Origin: Rhynochetos jubatus
Lineage: Eukaryota > Chordata > Aves > Eurypygiformes > Rhynochetidae
Reading direction: 5' to 3'
DNA length: 64,000 nucleotides
Assembly (NCBI GenBank): GCA_027574665.1
Contig: CM050650.1
Coordinates: forward strand, 55,287,304 to 55,351,303
Shown: positions 23,901 through 38,900 of the stretch, piece by piece
Layout of the letters: each line of letters begins with the position of its first letter
Numbering within the stretch: the first letter of the stretch is position 1
Notes under the pieces: generated by a model
What the model was told of the DNA's origin: nothing
Seen by the model: the letters and a program-made list of their open reading frames with translations, nothing else
Databases searched by the model: none
Made by a program: the position numbers and the translations under genes

Positions 23901-26900
23901 ATGTCCCTGAGCAGTAAATCCTGTGGGCTAATCAGGAATAATGTAGCCTTATCCTACACTACCCTGTCTCCCTACTGGAGATGACATTTGTCTTTGAGTG
24001 TATTACTTCTGAAATGCCAAGGGACTGACTGTTGGTTTTTTTCTCTTTTTTTTTTTTTTTTTTGGATACTAGATAGAGCCACCATCCCACTAGTCCTTCC
24101 CCAGTCATGCTTTTGCACATCGACAGCTCAGCTGAGCAGCAGATGGGGGCAGTTGTAGGCTCTGTGGAAGGACGTAGCTCTTCATTGACTTTCTTCTATT
24201 CATTAGGCAAATTTGACCTTATGGTAATAAGGATTTTGTTTTCTTCAGAAGATGACATAGCTCAGAATAATTCAATTTTTGAAATTTCTTATGAGCGTTT
24301 CACAATCTGAGGTTTTCTTCTGTGAAGTCAATTTGGTGTTTGTGCATTTGCACCTTCTTTTATGCTGTCGTAATGTCATAATCTTTTTTTTTTTTTGATT
24401 GGCCCCTCACTCCCCGTTTCTGTGTATAAATAGTCTCAGCAGTTTTTCTCACGTCAGGTAAGCTGATCTTAGCGATCATCTCTAATTCTTCTTTTAACTC
24501 TGTATTCAAAGAACTTACGGGTATTCTTTTGGTCAGCCCTGAAATGGTCAGGTAGTTGAACTAGCTGATCATTGTAGGTCTCTTCCAACTGGAATACCCC
24601 TACCCTACCCTACCCTACCCTACCCTACCCTACCCTACCCTACCCTTTCTCCTCTGAGGTGTAGTAATTTGGCTTTATTTGTGTTACGTCTTACTCACCA
24701 TTTGTTTTAAGTCATACTATCTGAATAAAAAAATTAGATAGCAATAGTTTTACAATGAAAAGTTGTTTTTTGTTTAGCTGCAAATGTTATGCATGTATTA
24801 CTTCTTGAAGGGCACTGCAAGAGGTTAGTCTACAGTGTGACTGCAGCAGGCTTTGGGCTTTCATCAGGTTCAGTGGGAATTTTCCTATGAAGCCCTGATG
24901 TTGACACGGTGTGAGCAATATGGGTCCTAATTTCTCTATCTGCAGTGCCTGCTTGTGAGTTACTCCCTGCTTTGTCTGTGGAGGGGAGGGGTTATGACAA
25001 ATTTTAAAGGCCTGGTTTGATCTTTTGTGTATTTTAGGATGTTGACAGTGCTATACTAGGGAGACAGAGTTTGGAGAGAGAGATCAGAAACCTCCAAGAT
25101 AAACTGACTGCTAACCAGAAAGCTTTGGACGCCTCCAAGTGTGAACTGCACAATCTGAAGAAGTCTTCCTGTGAGCTGGATGGAAGCTTGAAGAGCAGCA
25201 GAGAAGAGGCCAGGACTGCTCAGAGCTCTTTAGTGGCTTTTAAAGAGCAAATTGCTACCCTACTCAGCGGTGGATCTGCAATAGTTAAACCTTCCCAGGA
25301 GGCCATTTTGGAGAGGATCCAAGAAATAAATTGCAAAGAAGAGAGTAAAGAAATAGTAAGTTGGCAACTACTGCACTTGCCCAATGTGTGTATTTATTGT
25401 CTTTGTATCCTTTTATTCATCTGTTAGTGTTGATTCCTTCTGCTTAGGTTTTGAAGTTACGTAAACCTTTGATTTTGTTGTCTGTTTATTTGGAATAATA
25501 GATGCAAAGCATCTATGTTTTATTAAGTAGGAAGAGGTCAGAGATTAAATTAATAAAAAATGCTGGTAACAAGAAAAGTCATGGAATGGTCTTTCAGTTA
25601 AAACATTGAAATTTGGTTTCAGTGGCACTTAGCAGACATCAAAAGTGGCTGCGTGGTTGCTATGATTTAGTGGAACACATGAACAAGTATGGACTTGCTG
25701 CTACAACAGTGACTTCAAGGACTGACCTGTTTCTTAAAGCAGACGTAATTGACGCGTTGTCCTGGCAACTTCTTTCCCTCCAACCCTCAAAACTTGCATT
25801 TACAGTTGCACTTTCAGTAAAACATTGTTGAAACCATAACTCTTCACCATCCAGGAGAAGCACCATAGGAAGGCAGCTGGGTGTTCTGATGTTCTGGCTC
25901 GAGGTGTTTCAGCTGGTAGCCTTTGTGAAGGTGTGTTTGCATGTACAGGCAGAGAAGGAACAGCTCAGGAGGGAGGTGAGCCAGAATACAGTCTGACCAA
26001 TGTCGGTAGCCTGGCACGGCACTGAAGTTTCTCACTTGCTTTCATGCACATATATTGTCAGTGAGGACTATTATGTAATTAAAAGTCACACACTAAATCA
26101 AAGGTTGTTTTCACTGAACCACTGAAAAACAACTAAGTCCTTGCCAGATTTTAAGATTCTAGCATCTCCTGCTGATGTGATAGATTTTTATGTTAGCAAA
26201 AGTATTTGTATTCTGTCCAAGTTTGGAACTAGCTCTTGAAAATATCCCTACGCATTTTGTTTAAATGTTTAGTTAGAAAATACAAAATAACTCCCCTATA
26301 CCTTAGTTTGAGAGTCAGTACGCCAAATTTCAATGAAAACAAGCTTTGTGAAAATTATTGACATTTGAAAGTGATCCATTGAACTGGAGATTTTTAATAT
26401 AGAAGCTATTTATGGTTTTGCTATTTGTCATGGAGTGTTGTTTCCATCAGCAAAATGCATTCAAATCAAAATCTAATGAGAATTTTATGTGCATGTGCGT
26501 TTGTACTATTGGTGTTTTGGCATACTGTACAATCTGTTGACATGTTGATTATTTTAAGAATTGCCAAGAAAGGGAAATTTGAGTTGACTGGTAGCTATTG
26601 AGTAAAAATGTTTTGCACCTGGGAATGCTTTTGGGTGACCTACTGCTTTTGTAAGATGCAGTTGTGGCTACGTCTGTTTGCCTACGACCTTGAGGGGCTG
26701 TTAGTCTTTGTGTATATACTACAGTACCTGTGTAGTGCGTGCTACTTATTTCAGTTCTTATTGTTTCTGATTTTATTTCTTAATATTTAGCTTTACATGC
26801 TGGGTTGCCCACTTGATCATCCTGCAGACTGGTTGTATAGGGGAGGATTCAAACTCGGTCTTTATTTTGTTGCAGATACAAACTTCTCCAGCTGCTTGGG

Positions 26901-29900
26901 AGGGATAAGGCTGGTTCTCCAAGTAACACCACTGATTTGAGAAGTCATGTGCTGTTGGAGAATTACTGTAAAATATACAATTATTGCCTATTCTTTTTCT
27001 ATACAACTGTTTAGACATCTAAATTAATCTTATTTTAGATGTAAAGAAACTGATGTTCAGAAAACCAGGTATTTTTCTGTTAGAGTGTGAAAATTCATTT
27101 TGGGTGCTATGCTCTAATCTCTCTCTTTCTCTCCCAGAAAGACCTGTTGACTTTTGCAACAGAAAATAACTCCTTTCTTTTTTTTTTTTTTTGATTGGGG
27201 GTGTCTGAGGATGGAGATGGATTTGGTTGTAAGTATTATTGCTATCAAAATTAAATATATGTAGTAAAAAGAAGTCTTTATTATTAAGACAGAGCAGGTA
27301 TCAACTCCAATCTGCCAGTGCCTAAATCTGTGTTTTGGACCTAAGATGCTCCTCTTAGAGTTGCCACGTTTGGTTGGTTTGTCTTTATATAGTACAGGAG
27401 CTGTGTCAGGGATGTCTAGCCTAGCATTCTGCCTCGGCTAGCAAATACAGCAATTGCCTGCTATACTTCTAGCAATACTCCCCAAAATGCTAGTCCTTTC
27501 TAAAAAAAAAAAAAAAAAAAATTGTTGTTCAGTTTCCTGAACCATAAATATTAGCTTTTAATTGAACACTGTTTGGTGAATTTGGTCATTGTAATTGCAT
27601 GGTGAAGTTTGTGGATCATTGCGTTCACTAAGTATGTTGAGATGAAGCTTTAATATTTTACTGCTATGACTCGTTTGGAAAAATTTATTTGTATGGCCCC
27701 AAAGTGAACTGTGTTGCTGAAGCAATGCCCTTCTATTCTCAGAAGGGCTTCTGCAGTAAGATTAGGTGCTCTGAAATAACCAAGCTAAAATGGCAGTATT
27801 ACACAGCTGTGAATCTGTTTCTAATAGAACATAGACTTTATAATCAAAAATTGGTTATGCAGTGAACTGCTTTTCTTTCTGCAAATTGGAATTAAACCCC
27901 CCATTTTTTAAGGTTTCATTTGTAAGGAAATTACATATTGGTATGTAGGTGTCAATCAGATTCCTCTTGCATCTCAAGGTGAATTTCTTTCCAGGATTTG
28001 GATATAACATCAGTGTTAGGATATGTATGCTGTCCTGTCAGTCAACCAAGAAAAAGGTTAACTGTCTTTGGATAGGATTTCTTACAGACCTTTCAGTAAA
28101 CTGTGCAGCCTTAAGTGAAAGACGCGTGGAACTCCTTGGGCAGGGTAAATTAGCCTGCGATGTTGCTGGTGCCCAAGATAGTTGGTTTCAAAACAGCCCC
28201 TCCATGGCTGCAATCCAGAAGCAGTGCCGGGACAGCCAGGGGTATGAATCCAGCAGCCGAATGCCTTGCTGCTGGAAATTAAAACGTGCTAATGTATAAC
28301 AGGAGGAAGTTTACAATTAGGTCTTTCTCTGAGTAAAAATTGTTTCATTTCTGTCAGGACATTGCTGAAAGCAACTGGGTTTAGCAAACTAGATTAGTGG
28401 GATCAGGAGAAGACAATGCAAGAATCTGGGAAAATGTGGGCTCTCCCTGTTTGAGTGTTTTGATACCTTCTGTAAACAGGTTTTGGTTTTTCATTTTAAA
28501 ATCCTCCCTGCAGCTCGCTCTGGGCATTTTGTGTATAGGATTGTAGATGCTAGATGAACTGGCAAAATGTTCATCCTTACACCCAAGCCTGGTCAGGTAT
28601 GTCTGTCTGACCTCTGCACATGCACCTATCAAACAGCTGGGAAAAGTTTGAATTATAAAAGGCCTGTGAGAAAATTATTCACTGCAACTGCTATAGTCAT
28701 ATTTTCTGTAAAATCTGAAATGCCCTTGAAGATTATGTCTCCTAATGATGATTTTTGTTATCTGAAGGGCATGAAGGTTAGTCACAGTCTGTACACTAGC
28801 CTTTAGCATTAACATTAGCAAAAATTGTAATTTCATTTGAAAAAAATTAGCATATACTGTTGATGATGTCCAGTGATAGGTATTCTGTTGCAGGGTTAAG
28901 AAACTGCTTTGAATCAGTGTTCTAATGATCTTTTCAGCAGTTACAGCAAGATAGGTATCATCTGAATAGGTTTGGGCAGCTCTTGGGTGTTTTTGTAATT
29001 TATTGTTTGAAGCAGACCGACGGGTTCACGGGCACCTGGAGTCCGAGGCAGGCATATGTTCTCAGTTCATCCAGAGCTCAGCCCTGGTTATGAGGTCTCT
29101 GGGTTCAGGTCCTTTCTGTTTGACAAGTTTTGTTGCAGAACTGTTGCAGCAAATTAAATTCATATGACTGAAATGGTTTCTCTTGACTACCTACAGCTAA
29201 TCTGGTTGTAGATTATCTTAATTTTATAATTTTTTGTCCTTGCATATTGATGTACAGACTCTTAAATGCCAAAATTGATTAGCGTCTACTACTGCTCCCA
29301 TTAAAATATCCTGTTCTTGTTTCTTAATGATTTTTATGGCAATGTCATAAACGCATATTGAGTTTTAGGAATTTATCCATTTTATCCTTCCAAATGAAAG
29401 AATTGAGTGGAAAATAATTTGGGAAATTAAATCAAATGTTGATAAAAGCAGAATAATGTACATACTCACTTAGGACTGACCAAGAAAACCCCAACCAACT
29501 TGAATATGAGAAATTATTACAGAAAAAGTTGAGAAGAAAATGAAAACCACAATTATGCCACTGTATAATAATGTGCTGCATTCTGAGTAGCACACACAGT
29601 TATGATAATTTCATTCCAAAAAGGGCTTTCCAAAATACTGGGAAGGGCCATGAGAGTGTCTAGAGAGTTCTGTGCAAGGAAAGACTGAACAAACAAGAAC
29701 TTTTCAGCTTGGGATAGTGAGTGCGAAGCAGTAAGGCAAAATACAAGTTGTAAGTGCAGTGATGAGAGATGTGGCAAGTCTAACACTTTTCAGCGGGTAG
29801 GAATCTGAAAAAGATATGTACTAGTGCACACGTGTGTGTGTGTATGGGTACTACATATAAAACAGTGGAAGTTTAGGATAACATCTTACCAAACCAGAAC

Positions 29901-32900
29901 ACTTTAGCTTAATGATTGCCAAGATAGTACTAAGAAGATGAGAATATTTAGTTACGTTGGAAAAGAGGTGGGGAAAAAATGCCCCTATGATGCGAAGGAC
30001 CTTGTAACTCCATCCTACACACTGCTTTTTTGCTATCATCCTAAGTCCACCATCTGCCTGTCTCTGAGACTTTTGGGATGTTGAGGGAAATGCCCTATTG
30101 ACTCCATAGCTGTAGCCCGCTTTCTGTTCTGGTGGGGTTGGGCCTGGTGCTTGCACATGGCCTCTTCTTATCACAAGCAAAAATGAAAGCTTAGCACAAG
30201 AGAAAAGTGAAGTTCAGGAAGGTTTTACTGAGGGTTATGTAGTTGCAGCAGGGATGAACCCTGGCTGTCCCTGAGGTAGGAGCTGCCTCTGGAAATGAGT
30301 ATTTGCAACTTCCTGTAACACAAGAAATAAAGGGTCTTCATTTGAAATTATCTGGTATCAGCATTAAAACTAAAAGCAGGAAGTGGGTTTTTTTTGCAGG
30401 CTGGTTGATCGAACTGCACAATTCTGGCACGGGAAATTGTGGAGGTCAGAACTGCAGGACCAAACCTGCAGCCTTTCTAAGCTGGGTAGAAGCATGGGTG
30501 GGTAACAAGGGTGCAACTCTATTTTAGGAAATCCTTGAGTTGTTGATTGTCCCTAAGCCAAGGATAAAAGTTACTCCAGCATGCTCTGGAAGATAAATTG
30601 ACAGTTTGGTGCTTTTGTGGTGTCACCTTTTGTGGTATGATCCCTCACCTTCTCATGTTTATGGACCTCTGAAGCCTGTTGAAGCCCCACGTGGCTGGGC
30701 TGCACTCAGGGCCGCTCTGCAGCCTGGTCAAGGGGCTCTGGGTTCTCCGGCTGCAGCACTTCTCTGAGGCCACAACTTACTGAAAGCTTTTTTTCTTTCC
30801 TGCTGCGTGCTACGTGGTGCAGAAAAGCATAAACTGTGTGTGTGTTTGTTCTTGCAGTTGGATTATTGTTTAGTGTTTTTCCTACCACTGTATGAGCAGG
30901 AGTAATATCTCCTTGTTTTTTAGGCAGGTTGGGTGCAAACTATTGTTTGTATTTGATTGCAGTCTAAGTTGGAAACCTTTCTGTGCCATTAAAATTAATG
31001 GGAGTTTTGTCTGCTGATGGTTCATTTTATTAACGGGAGGCAAACAGATGCTTAAAACAAAAAGACTGCTTGGAGACGAGTGTCTGAACACTGGGTTTCG
31101 AATGCAACATAATTCATTATGTAACCAAATAATTATGTGACAGTAAGAAGAGGAGAGAGGGAAAGTGGAAAGCAAACAACTTTTTGGATACAACTGCCTG
31201 TCAGTATTTGGCAGTAGTGTAATCAGATGCTTTCAACCATTTAATTCATAAGTAGTTGACAACATAAAATCAATTACCTTGTATATGTAGGTGTTGCAGT
31301 TAACAGTGCAGAGCTAGAATTGTTTTCAGAATTGTTAGTCTAATTTCTTATTGTGAGATTTTATTCTTCTGGCCATGGCCTTTGACTAGATTGCAGAAAA
31401 TATTATTATTATTTTGTTTTTAGCAAAATCTTTTAGTTAAACGCCCTTTAACAGTTAACAGTTGGGAAGCACTCCTCTGAGACTTAGTTATCCATATCTA
31501 CATTCTCACCTACACGGTCTGTGTGTTTTCTAAATCACTTACCTGGTTTTTCCATTCAGCTGCCCAATACGCTAGTGATTGTATTGGCTTATTTTAAAGA
31601 ATGTCAGTTGACTCATCTTAAATACAGTTTCTGCTGTTCCCTTTTGCTTGGCTCTCATGTGACTATTTCTGCCATTTTCTCCTGGTGATCACAGCACGTT
31701 TTTCTTTTTTGTCTTTTTAAATGAGTGTGTTTTAAAGATAGGTATTTTCCCCTCTTTTCGGTAATTTGAGGATGCACCTTCCATGGCTAACATTTCCACA
31801 CCCACCTAACCTGTACGTTTCGTTGGTTTGCTTGCTCCCTAGATGGTATCTCAGCTTGAAACCCAAATAGCTAAACTGACCGAAGCTTTGGAAAATCAGA
31901 CCAGATTGTACCAAGAAGCTCTGGAGAGGAGCAGGAAAGCTGAAGAATGTTCTGAGACTTTCCAAAATCAACTGAAACACTTGGAAGAGGAATTACTGTC
32001 TGTAGATCTGATGCAAGATGGTTTGAAGCTTGAGAAAAAAAAAGTAGTTGCATGCACTATTTTATTTTGCATAAAAGACAGAGATACTGCTAACTGTATT
32101 GTATTGATCAGCTGGAGTGTTGCTCACAGTACTGCAAATAATGCAAATCAGCTAAGTCAGGCATCCTGTAGGGAGTAGTAATATCTTTTTGACCAGCAAT
32201 TTTAGTTGGAAAAAGTAGCTAATCTTTTGAGTACAAAGTCCATTTATTGTGGAAAAAACCCCCAAAACATTAAAAGAAGTCTCTGTAAATATGTTAGTGG
32301 TCCTTCAAGGATTCTCTGATCTCAAAGCTTTCCTGATCTCCCTGTCTGTCTCTAATATGTCATCTGGTCTGCAGTCTCTCAAGATCTCACAGTTCTTGAT
32401 TCTTTTGCATCCTTACACCATCAAGGCTACCAGGATTTTTTTATTAATTGTATGAATGAACACACTGTTAGCCTATAATACATTTACATACTAAGAGTTT
32501 GAAAAATGACACAATACCTGGAAAGCTAAACCAGCCATCCAATACAGCTGAGAAAGACAGTTGTAGCATGTTACCAGTCTAAGACCAATGCGTAGAAAAT
32601 TGAAATTGCAAAGAATCAGCGGTTTGGTGCTGTCTGTTTTGCATTAGTCTATGATACAATAACTGTCATGAATTTCTCCCAATGTGGTGGCTGCTTCATT
32701 CACGAAAGTTTTTGTATCATAGACAAACCAGAAAATAGAGCTGTTTCTTCCCCTCTGCTATCCCTGTGAGGAACATGTGGCCCTAATTTCTTAATCTCTC
32801 TCTAGATGTTGCTGCAATAAAGTGATTTTTATTGTGATTTTTTTTGTTAATGAACAACTTCAGTGGTTTCTTCTGATGCTTCTGTTTTTAACTTTTTGAG

Positions 32901-35900
32901 TCAGAAGCATCATGAAACAAGAATTGATTCTTGCTATGTTTTATTGTCTTGAGCTCAAGCAACAGTTAGGGGAATGGTTTGTTGTGTGGGGGTTTGTTTT
33001 GTGAGGTTTTTGTTTGTTTGTTTGTTTGGTTGTTTTTTTTCCTCTGTTGTTTCTTTGCAAAGATAGTGACCTGCAACAGAAGTAAGAGAAAAACAAGGCA
33101 AACATATTTCTTAGTGAGAAGGAGAGCTTTGGATTTTGCAGAAGAGACTAAGCGAGACCAGGGAACTAATACAATTTTAAGAGCTATGAGGGCAGGAACA
33201 AAGAAGAAAAACCCAGATTAAATAATATTTGATATCTCTATGTGTTCACATCAGTAAAACAGATGGAGATGCAATTAAAATAATCTCTAAAGCAATTTGT
33301 AAATTATTAACTGTTATCTCTAAAACTTGCTGTTCCAAAGAAGGGCGAAAGATTGTCCGTGTTAACATTCCTGCGTCTCCTCAAGCAACATGGGGTCTGA
33401 CCCGTGGGCATTCCTGGTACCAGTTTTATTTGTTTTAGAGCTCACAGCAGTGGGCAATCACAGCACTTGCAATTAGCTGGGGTGTGGCTCTCCTTCCGAA
33501 CTTCTCCCTGCCAATGCATGGTTGTGTAAAGCAGCAGAGCTACAGACAGGAACTGGAGTGAGAAGCAGACACGCATGCCTGGTGAACTCGCTGCAGACGA
33601 GTAAAAACTGATTTGGTCTTGCTAAAAATATGAATACAGTGGGTCCAGGGATTTATGAACAAAATAAGTGTTGACTAAAAGGGGCAAATGGAGAATTTGC
33701 AATTGTTTCAGGAGTGTGTACTATAAACATACCCTTTCAGTACATTATTTCATTTGGATAGCGGACTTGGTTATGTGTATTTGGGTGCTGGTGTAGGGGG
33801 AATTGCTTTAAAATTATATTTCAGGACTTTTAATGAAGTTTTATTATTCTTTTACCCACTTCTCCACATCTTATCTTAGTATCTGAAATTTCTGGAGCAA
33901 CTTAATGAGAAGATGAAGTTGGATAGTCTCGCAGCAGAGATCGGATTCGATATGAATGTGGATGCGATTCTAGCCCGGGTAGAGCAGTTAGTGAAACTGG
34001 AAGGTGATGCAGTGATTGAAAACAAGACTCTGGCATACAGTCTAAGAAGAAAGGTAAGCAAAGAAGGCATGCTGGTACTGTTTGTTTCAAAGATAAACAG
34101 TGTTACGGCTATATTTTTGTGGTTGCCTGCTAGACGCAGCAGATTGGAGCTTCATATATGTACAAGGAACTTCGAAGATGTCCATTATATAAAAAGAAGA
34201 TACTAAACGTTTGCAAACTGTGCAAACAGACTGCATATTAAAACATCTAAAATCACCAGTCAGTTATATATGTGATACTGCTTTTCACAACTTCTTAAAT
34301 AAACATAGGAGGTTATGCTAGTTTGTATGTGTATATATGTCTACTTTCTAATAGACATTTATAATACACTTCTGTAAACAACTACCATTGGTACTTGGAT
34401 CTAAAAGGATCTGCGGGGAAGGGGGACATCTTACAAAAACTTCTCTAGAAACTAGTAGGACATTGGTTATACCTCACAAGGAATTTCAGCATTTCCAACA
34501 AGAGCTGTGCTCCTTTAGGAGCAAATCTGTTCAGGTTTGATCAGACACCCCTCTGCCATCGTGTTAGGACAGTGAAATCCTCTGGTTTTCGGCTGAAAAA
34601 TCAGAATGGTTTAGAGCTTAGAGTAAGGTCTGTTTAAGGTTTAAAACAACACTGTATTTTTTTCTGGAAACAACTGCCTCTCTAGCAGGGAGTGTAGTGT
34701 GTATTTGAATACTTCTCAGATGTTCCAGAGTAAAGCCTGGCAGCTCAGCTCAGGTAAACTGAAAACAGGCAGCTCGCTGAGCACCAGAATTATGAAACTA
34801 AGCGGATGGACCTCGTGTTGGAGCAGTGAATGAAAGCTTTCTTATTTCTGTATGTTGATTCTCCTTCTTGCACACTGGCCTTAACTAGCTGATTAAAGAT
34901 GGAAATATCGTCAACTACCACCACTGAAACCACTGCCCCCTTAATGAATCTCTGTTGCCTCTTGCATTTGGCTAGAGTCTTACACTTCGGACAATCTGAG
35001 TTGTTAGGAATGATGCACTAGTATTTCTGTTCAAACAGCGTGCAGTCTATACGTAAATGCATTCTAAAAGGTAGTGCACAAGTTCGGGGATGGAGGAGCA
35101 CAATGAATTAGTAATGTAAGAAGAATCTAGTGTGTGTATGTTTATAGAGCTTTACAGAGTTCTCAAGAGAGGAATGGGAGTTCAGGTTAAAATACGCAAC
35201 ACGGGGACTACATTTGCAAAACAACCTGCGTAGTACTGTGGTCTTTCCATATGTTTCTTCAAATATCCTTGTGTTTGGAAAACTAGTTGAAGGCTCAGAA
35301 AGAAAAGCTTGAAAGCAAAGAGCTGCACATGAACCTTCTGCGGCAGAAAATAACCCAGCTGGAAGAAGAGAAGCAAGCAAGGACCGCCTTAGCTGTGGAG
35401 AGGGATGAGGCCAACCTGGCTGTCAGAAAGTTACATAAGATGATAGAGAGGTTACAGAAGCAGCTTGATCTGGCAAGGGAAACGAATACTGATCTCAAAG
35501 CCAAACTGTCTGAAACTAGTGAACTTAAGGTGAGTTAAAAGGTTGCATTTGTAGTTCTCTTCGTTTTTCTATTCCAGTTGGATACAAACGGAGTTCATTT
35601 ACAATAAACGTGTTCATGGAGAACTGCTGAAATACATCTAGCTGGGGAAAGCAAACATAATATTGCAATGTTTGGAGTATTTTGCAATTTATCTTGGTAA
35701 ACTAAGTAGCATCTGTAAAGCACAATGTACATTTTCAAGCCATTGTAAGAAAATTAAAATATATACATCCCTTTCTTTCTGCTCAATATGGATGTTATCT
35801 TATATTTTCCCATATGTTGCTCACAGAAGATCTATTTTGCTGGGGGGAGGGGAAGGGTTTTTTTTCTGCAAAAACAGGCAAGATGCTAAGTTTTCATTGT

Positions 35901-38900
35901 TCTTGTGTTTTCTTACATTGCAGCACTAATAAGTTTCGTTCAGGTGAAAACAAGTACTTTGCATTCATTGATAGCTTGCCCCTGCTGGAAGAAAGGATTT
36001 TATGTGAGTTTATTTCACTCCATCAGCCACAACACACAGATAATAGGTGCATGTTCCAGCTGAAAGATTTTTACCAGCAAAACATTTGGCAACAGTTTTT
36101 TTTACTGTTTTTCTAGGGGCTAACAGAGACTGTGTGTTTTTGTCTGTCCAGTTACTTCTCTTCACAAAACCTGTAGAGAATTAACTGTCTTTGAAACAGT
36201 CAGTCTGCTTTAATAACTTTTTGGTTCACATGTACTTGTGTTTTCACCGGGAACCTGGAAGAAACCACACTGAAGTGCTTACTCATGATAACTCCTGATA
36301 ATCTTTATTATTTGTTCACGTTAGATGAAAAAGTGTGACAAATGTGGTACTACTTTGTTATTGCAGGTCAAAACTTTGGAGCAGAACAGAACAATAGAAG
36401 AACTCAGTAAGTCTCAAGGCAAATTGAAAAGAATGAAAGAAAAGGCTGAGAAACAGCTTACCTCTGTCAAATCAGAACTTCTTTTAAAGGAGCGCAAAGC
36501 TACTGAAGATAAAGAAAAAACCAAAAATATGTTAGAAGCAGTTACCAGTGAGATGAAGGTGCTTAAAACAACCCTTGCAGAATTAGAAAAAAGAGAGAGA
36601 CAGGTAGGTGTGTGGGTATTTGGCAAATGCTAGCTGTCACTCTTCTATATAAGAATTGGTGGAGCACCTGTCCTGCTGTGCTGAAGACTTTTGTGCACAT
36701 TATTAAACAAGAAAATGTTAGCTCATGCTTGTGAGCTAGCGTGGCAGCTACGCTTCTGAGAGACAAAAATATTCTTCAAGTTATACATGTGAGAGAAAGA
36801 ATAATAAATACAGGGATTATTTTCTTTGTTCATTGCAAAATAATACATCCTAAATACAAAAATGCTTTAAAATTCTAGTATCTTTTTTAAGATATGTTTT
36901 TTCCATATATCTTAGGTGTAAAACTTACTTACATGTTAAGGCCATAAATTCGAAGAATGTTGGAAAAAAATCAGAAAATTGAAAAAACCCCAGCCAAACA
37001 AACTAAACAAATGAGACTTAATATTGACTGTAACTCTTTTGCTTTGATTTGTGTCATATAACTTTGTTAAAACTTAGGTAAGAAAAATTTTTGTGGTAAC
37101 TTACTTTAGGGAGGGTATAAGGAGTTTGTGGGGAAGAGATTAATAAATGTGTTACATTCTAATTTTAAAAAATTGTGAAGTATGTATGTAATTGTGCTGC
37201 ATATTGTGTTTTGTAGCATTATAGATGGCACAGTTATTGAAAGCCAATAGGAAGCTTCTTTAAAGTAAATAATGTGTAATTTTAAATTCCATATTCCAAC
37301 TGCTCAGAACAATGTTAATTTTTTCCAGCTAAAATTTTGATGCTATATAAGGCAGTGACTCTGGATGAAATTTAAGAATACTGTTTCAAGAAATAGGTCT
37401 AGAAAAATACTGTTTTGCTCACATGGAGAAAAAAAACAACCTGGGGATTTTTCTTCCTGGAAAGCTTTAGCGCTGTTTTGTTTTATAATTTAGAAACTTG
37501 ACAGGAAAATTTAATTTCTTCATCTGTCTCATGGCATTTCTATGTTTTGTTCTTTTTTTTTTTTTTTTTAAAAAAAAAAGAGAATGCACAGAATTGAAGC
37601 ATCTGAACTGTTCGAAGTGAAGCCCTATAATCAGGGTGTAATGACACTGCCAATCTGCTCGAGGATTAACAGTCAGCTCTGGTGGCTGTAGCAAATAACA
37701 GCCAAGTGTACATATTCTTGGGTATATGGTAGACATATAAAACCATTTAAAAAAATGGTGTTCAAAGCACTATTAAGTCATACTACAGGGTAAAAGCCAT
37801 AGAGAGGTGAAGCTGAGTTAAAAAAGAGATTACTAAAATGTATGTATAGCAGGAAATTCATTGGATATATTGAAATTTTACAGGAGTGTGAGCTTGTAGA
37901 TCTCCGTGCTGGATTCCCCTGACCGTGGGGTGAACAGAAGACCTTCCTGACTTCATATATCATTATTGCATATTTCAGCATATAAAGAAATATCAGCATA
38001 GCTGACATTCGTTTTAATAAGTGTGGATAAAAGGTCTGCATAATGACTGATGGCAAAAAGATGTTCACAGGGACTGATTACATCCATACATGAACACTGC
38101 AGTCAACTACAGATTAAAATCAGAAAATATCTTATTTTTGTATCAGTTTAACTCAGGTCCCTGTTTGCAATAGTACTTGGTGTAAGAATATCTGTCAATG
38201 TCAATGTTGCGGTTGAGTTTTTGATGGTTTTGTTATAAGGATTTTTTTTTAGTCTTGGTTTCCTTTTTTTCCCCCTCTTTTCATTTCTTTCTACTAGAAT
38301 AAGGCCCCTTCTACTTCCCTGTAGGTCCAACATGAAAAAAAGAATGTAGTGTCTGTTATTTACTTCTGCTCCCCTCTCCTAATATCCTGAGTTAATGCTC
38401 TAAATTACATTCATTTCCTCTCTGTTACTTCAGATAATTTTACTCACTGTATGGAAGGTGCAAAGAAAATTTATCATGGGTGCTTACTGCTGTAGCTAAC
38501 TTTGGTACTGAGTCTTCAGTGCTGTTTATCTTTTATTATTTCTCTCCTTTACTTCAAATTGTGACTTAGAAGTATTAACTGCTGTTGAAGGAAGCCTTAA
38601 GTAGAGGGTTATGTGGTACTTCTATTAGCTTCTTGTATTTCAGCAGCACTGTTCTGTTCTTAATTCCTCTGTTGCATTGTTTTTAAAGCTGAAATACTTT
38701 TTTAATCTAATTTTTTCCTAGGTGTTACATGTTTTAGCGCAAGACTTTTTAAAGTTGTTCATGATGTGCTGACAGCACTGTATCCACTTAAAGAGTATAA
38801 ACACACACCTTGTTCCACGTGAGATGTCGTAGTGTTCTAAAGATCATCCAGCGTATTTGGAGCGCTTTTGTCTGGGGCTTTTAAAATTCAGATTGATATC

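Larger units (their letters stand above)
19259..25037 (+). other. CCDC170 intron D-E, part after the long CR1
   Basis: Contains short CR1 tails at about 20148-20224 and 24535-24646, an alternating purine-pyrimidine tract built from CATATG at 22253-22300, and T-runs near 24040-24064 and 24385-24397. A 34-bp stretch at 21447-21480 vaguely resembles an ERVL LTR start. No gene was recognised. Confidence 0.55.
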
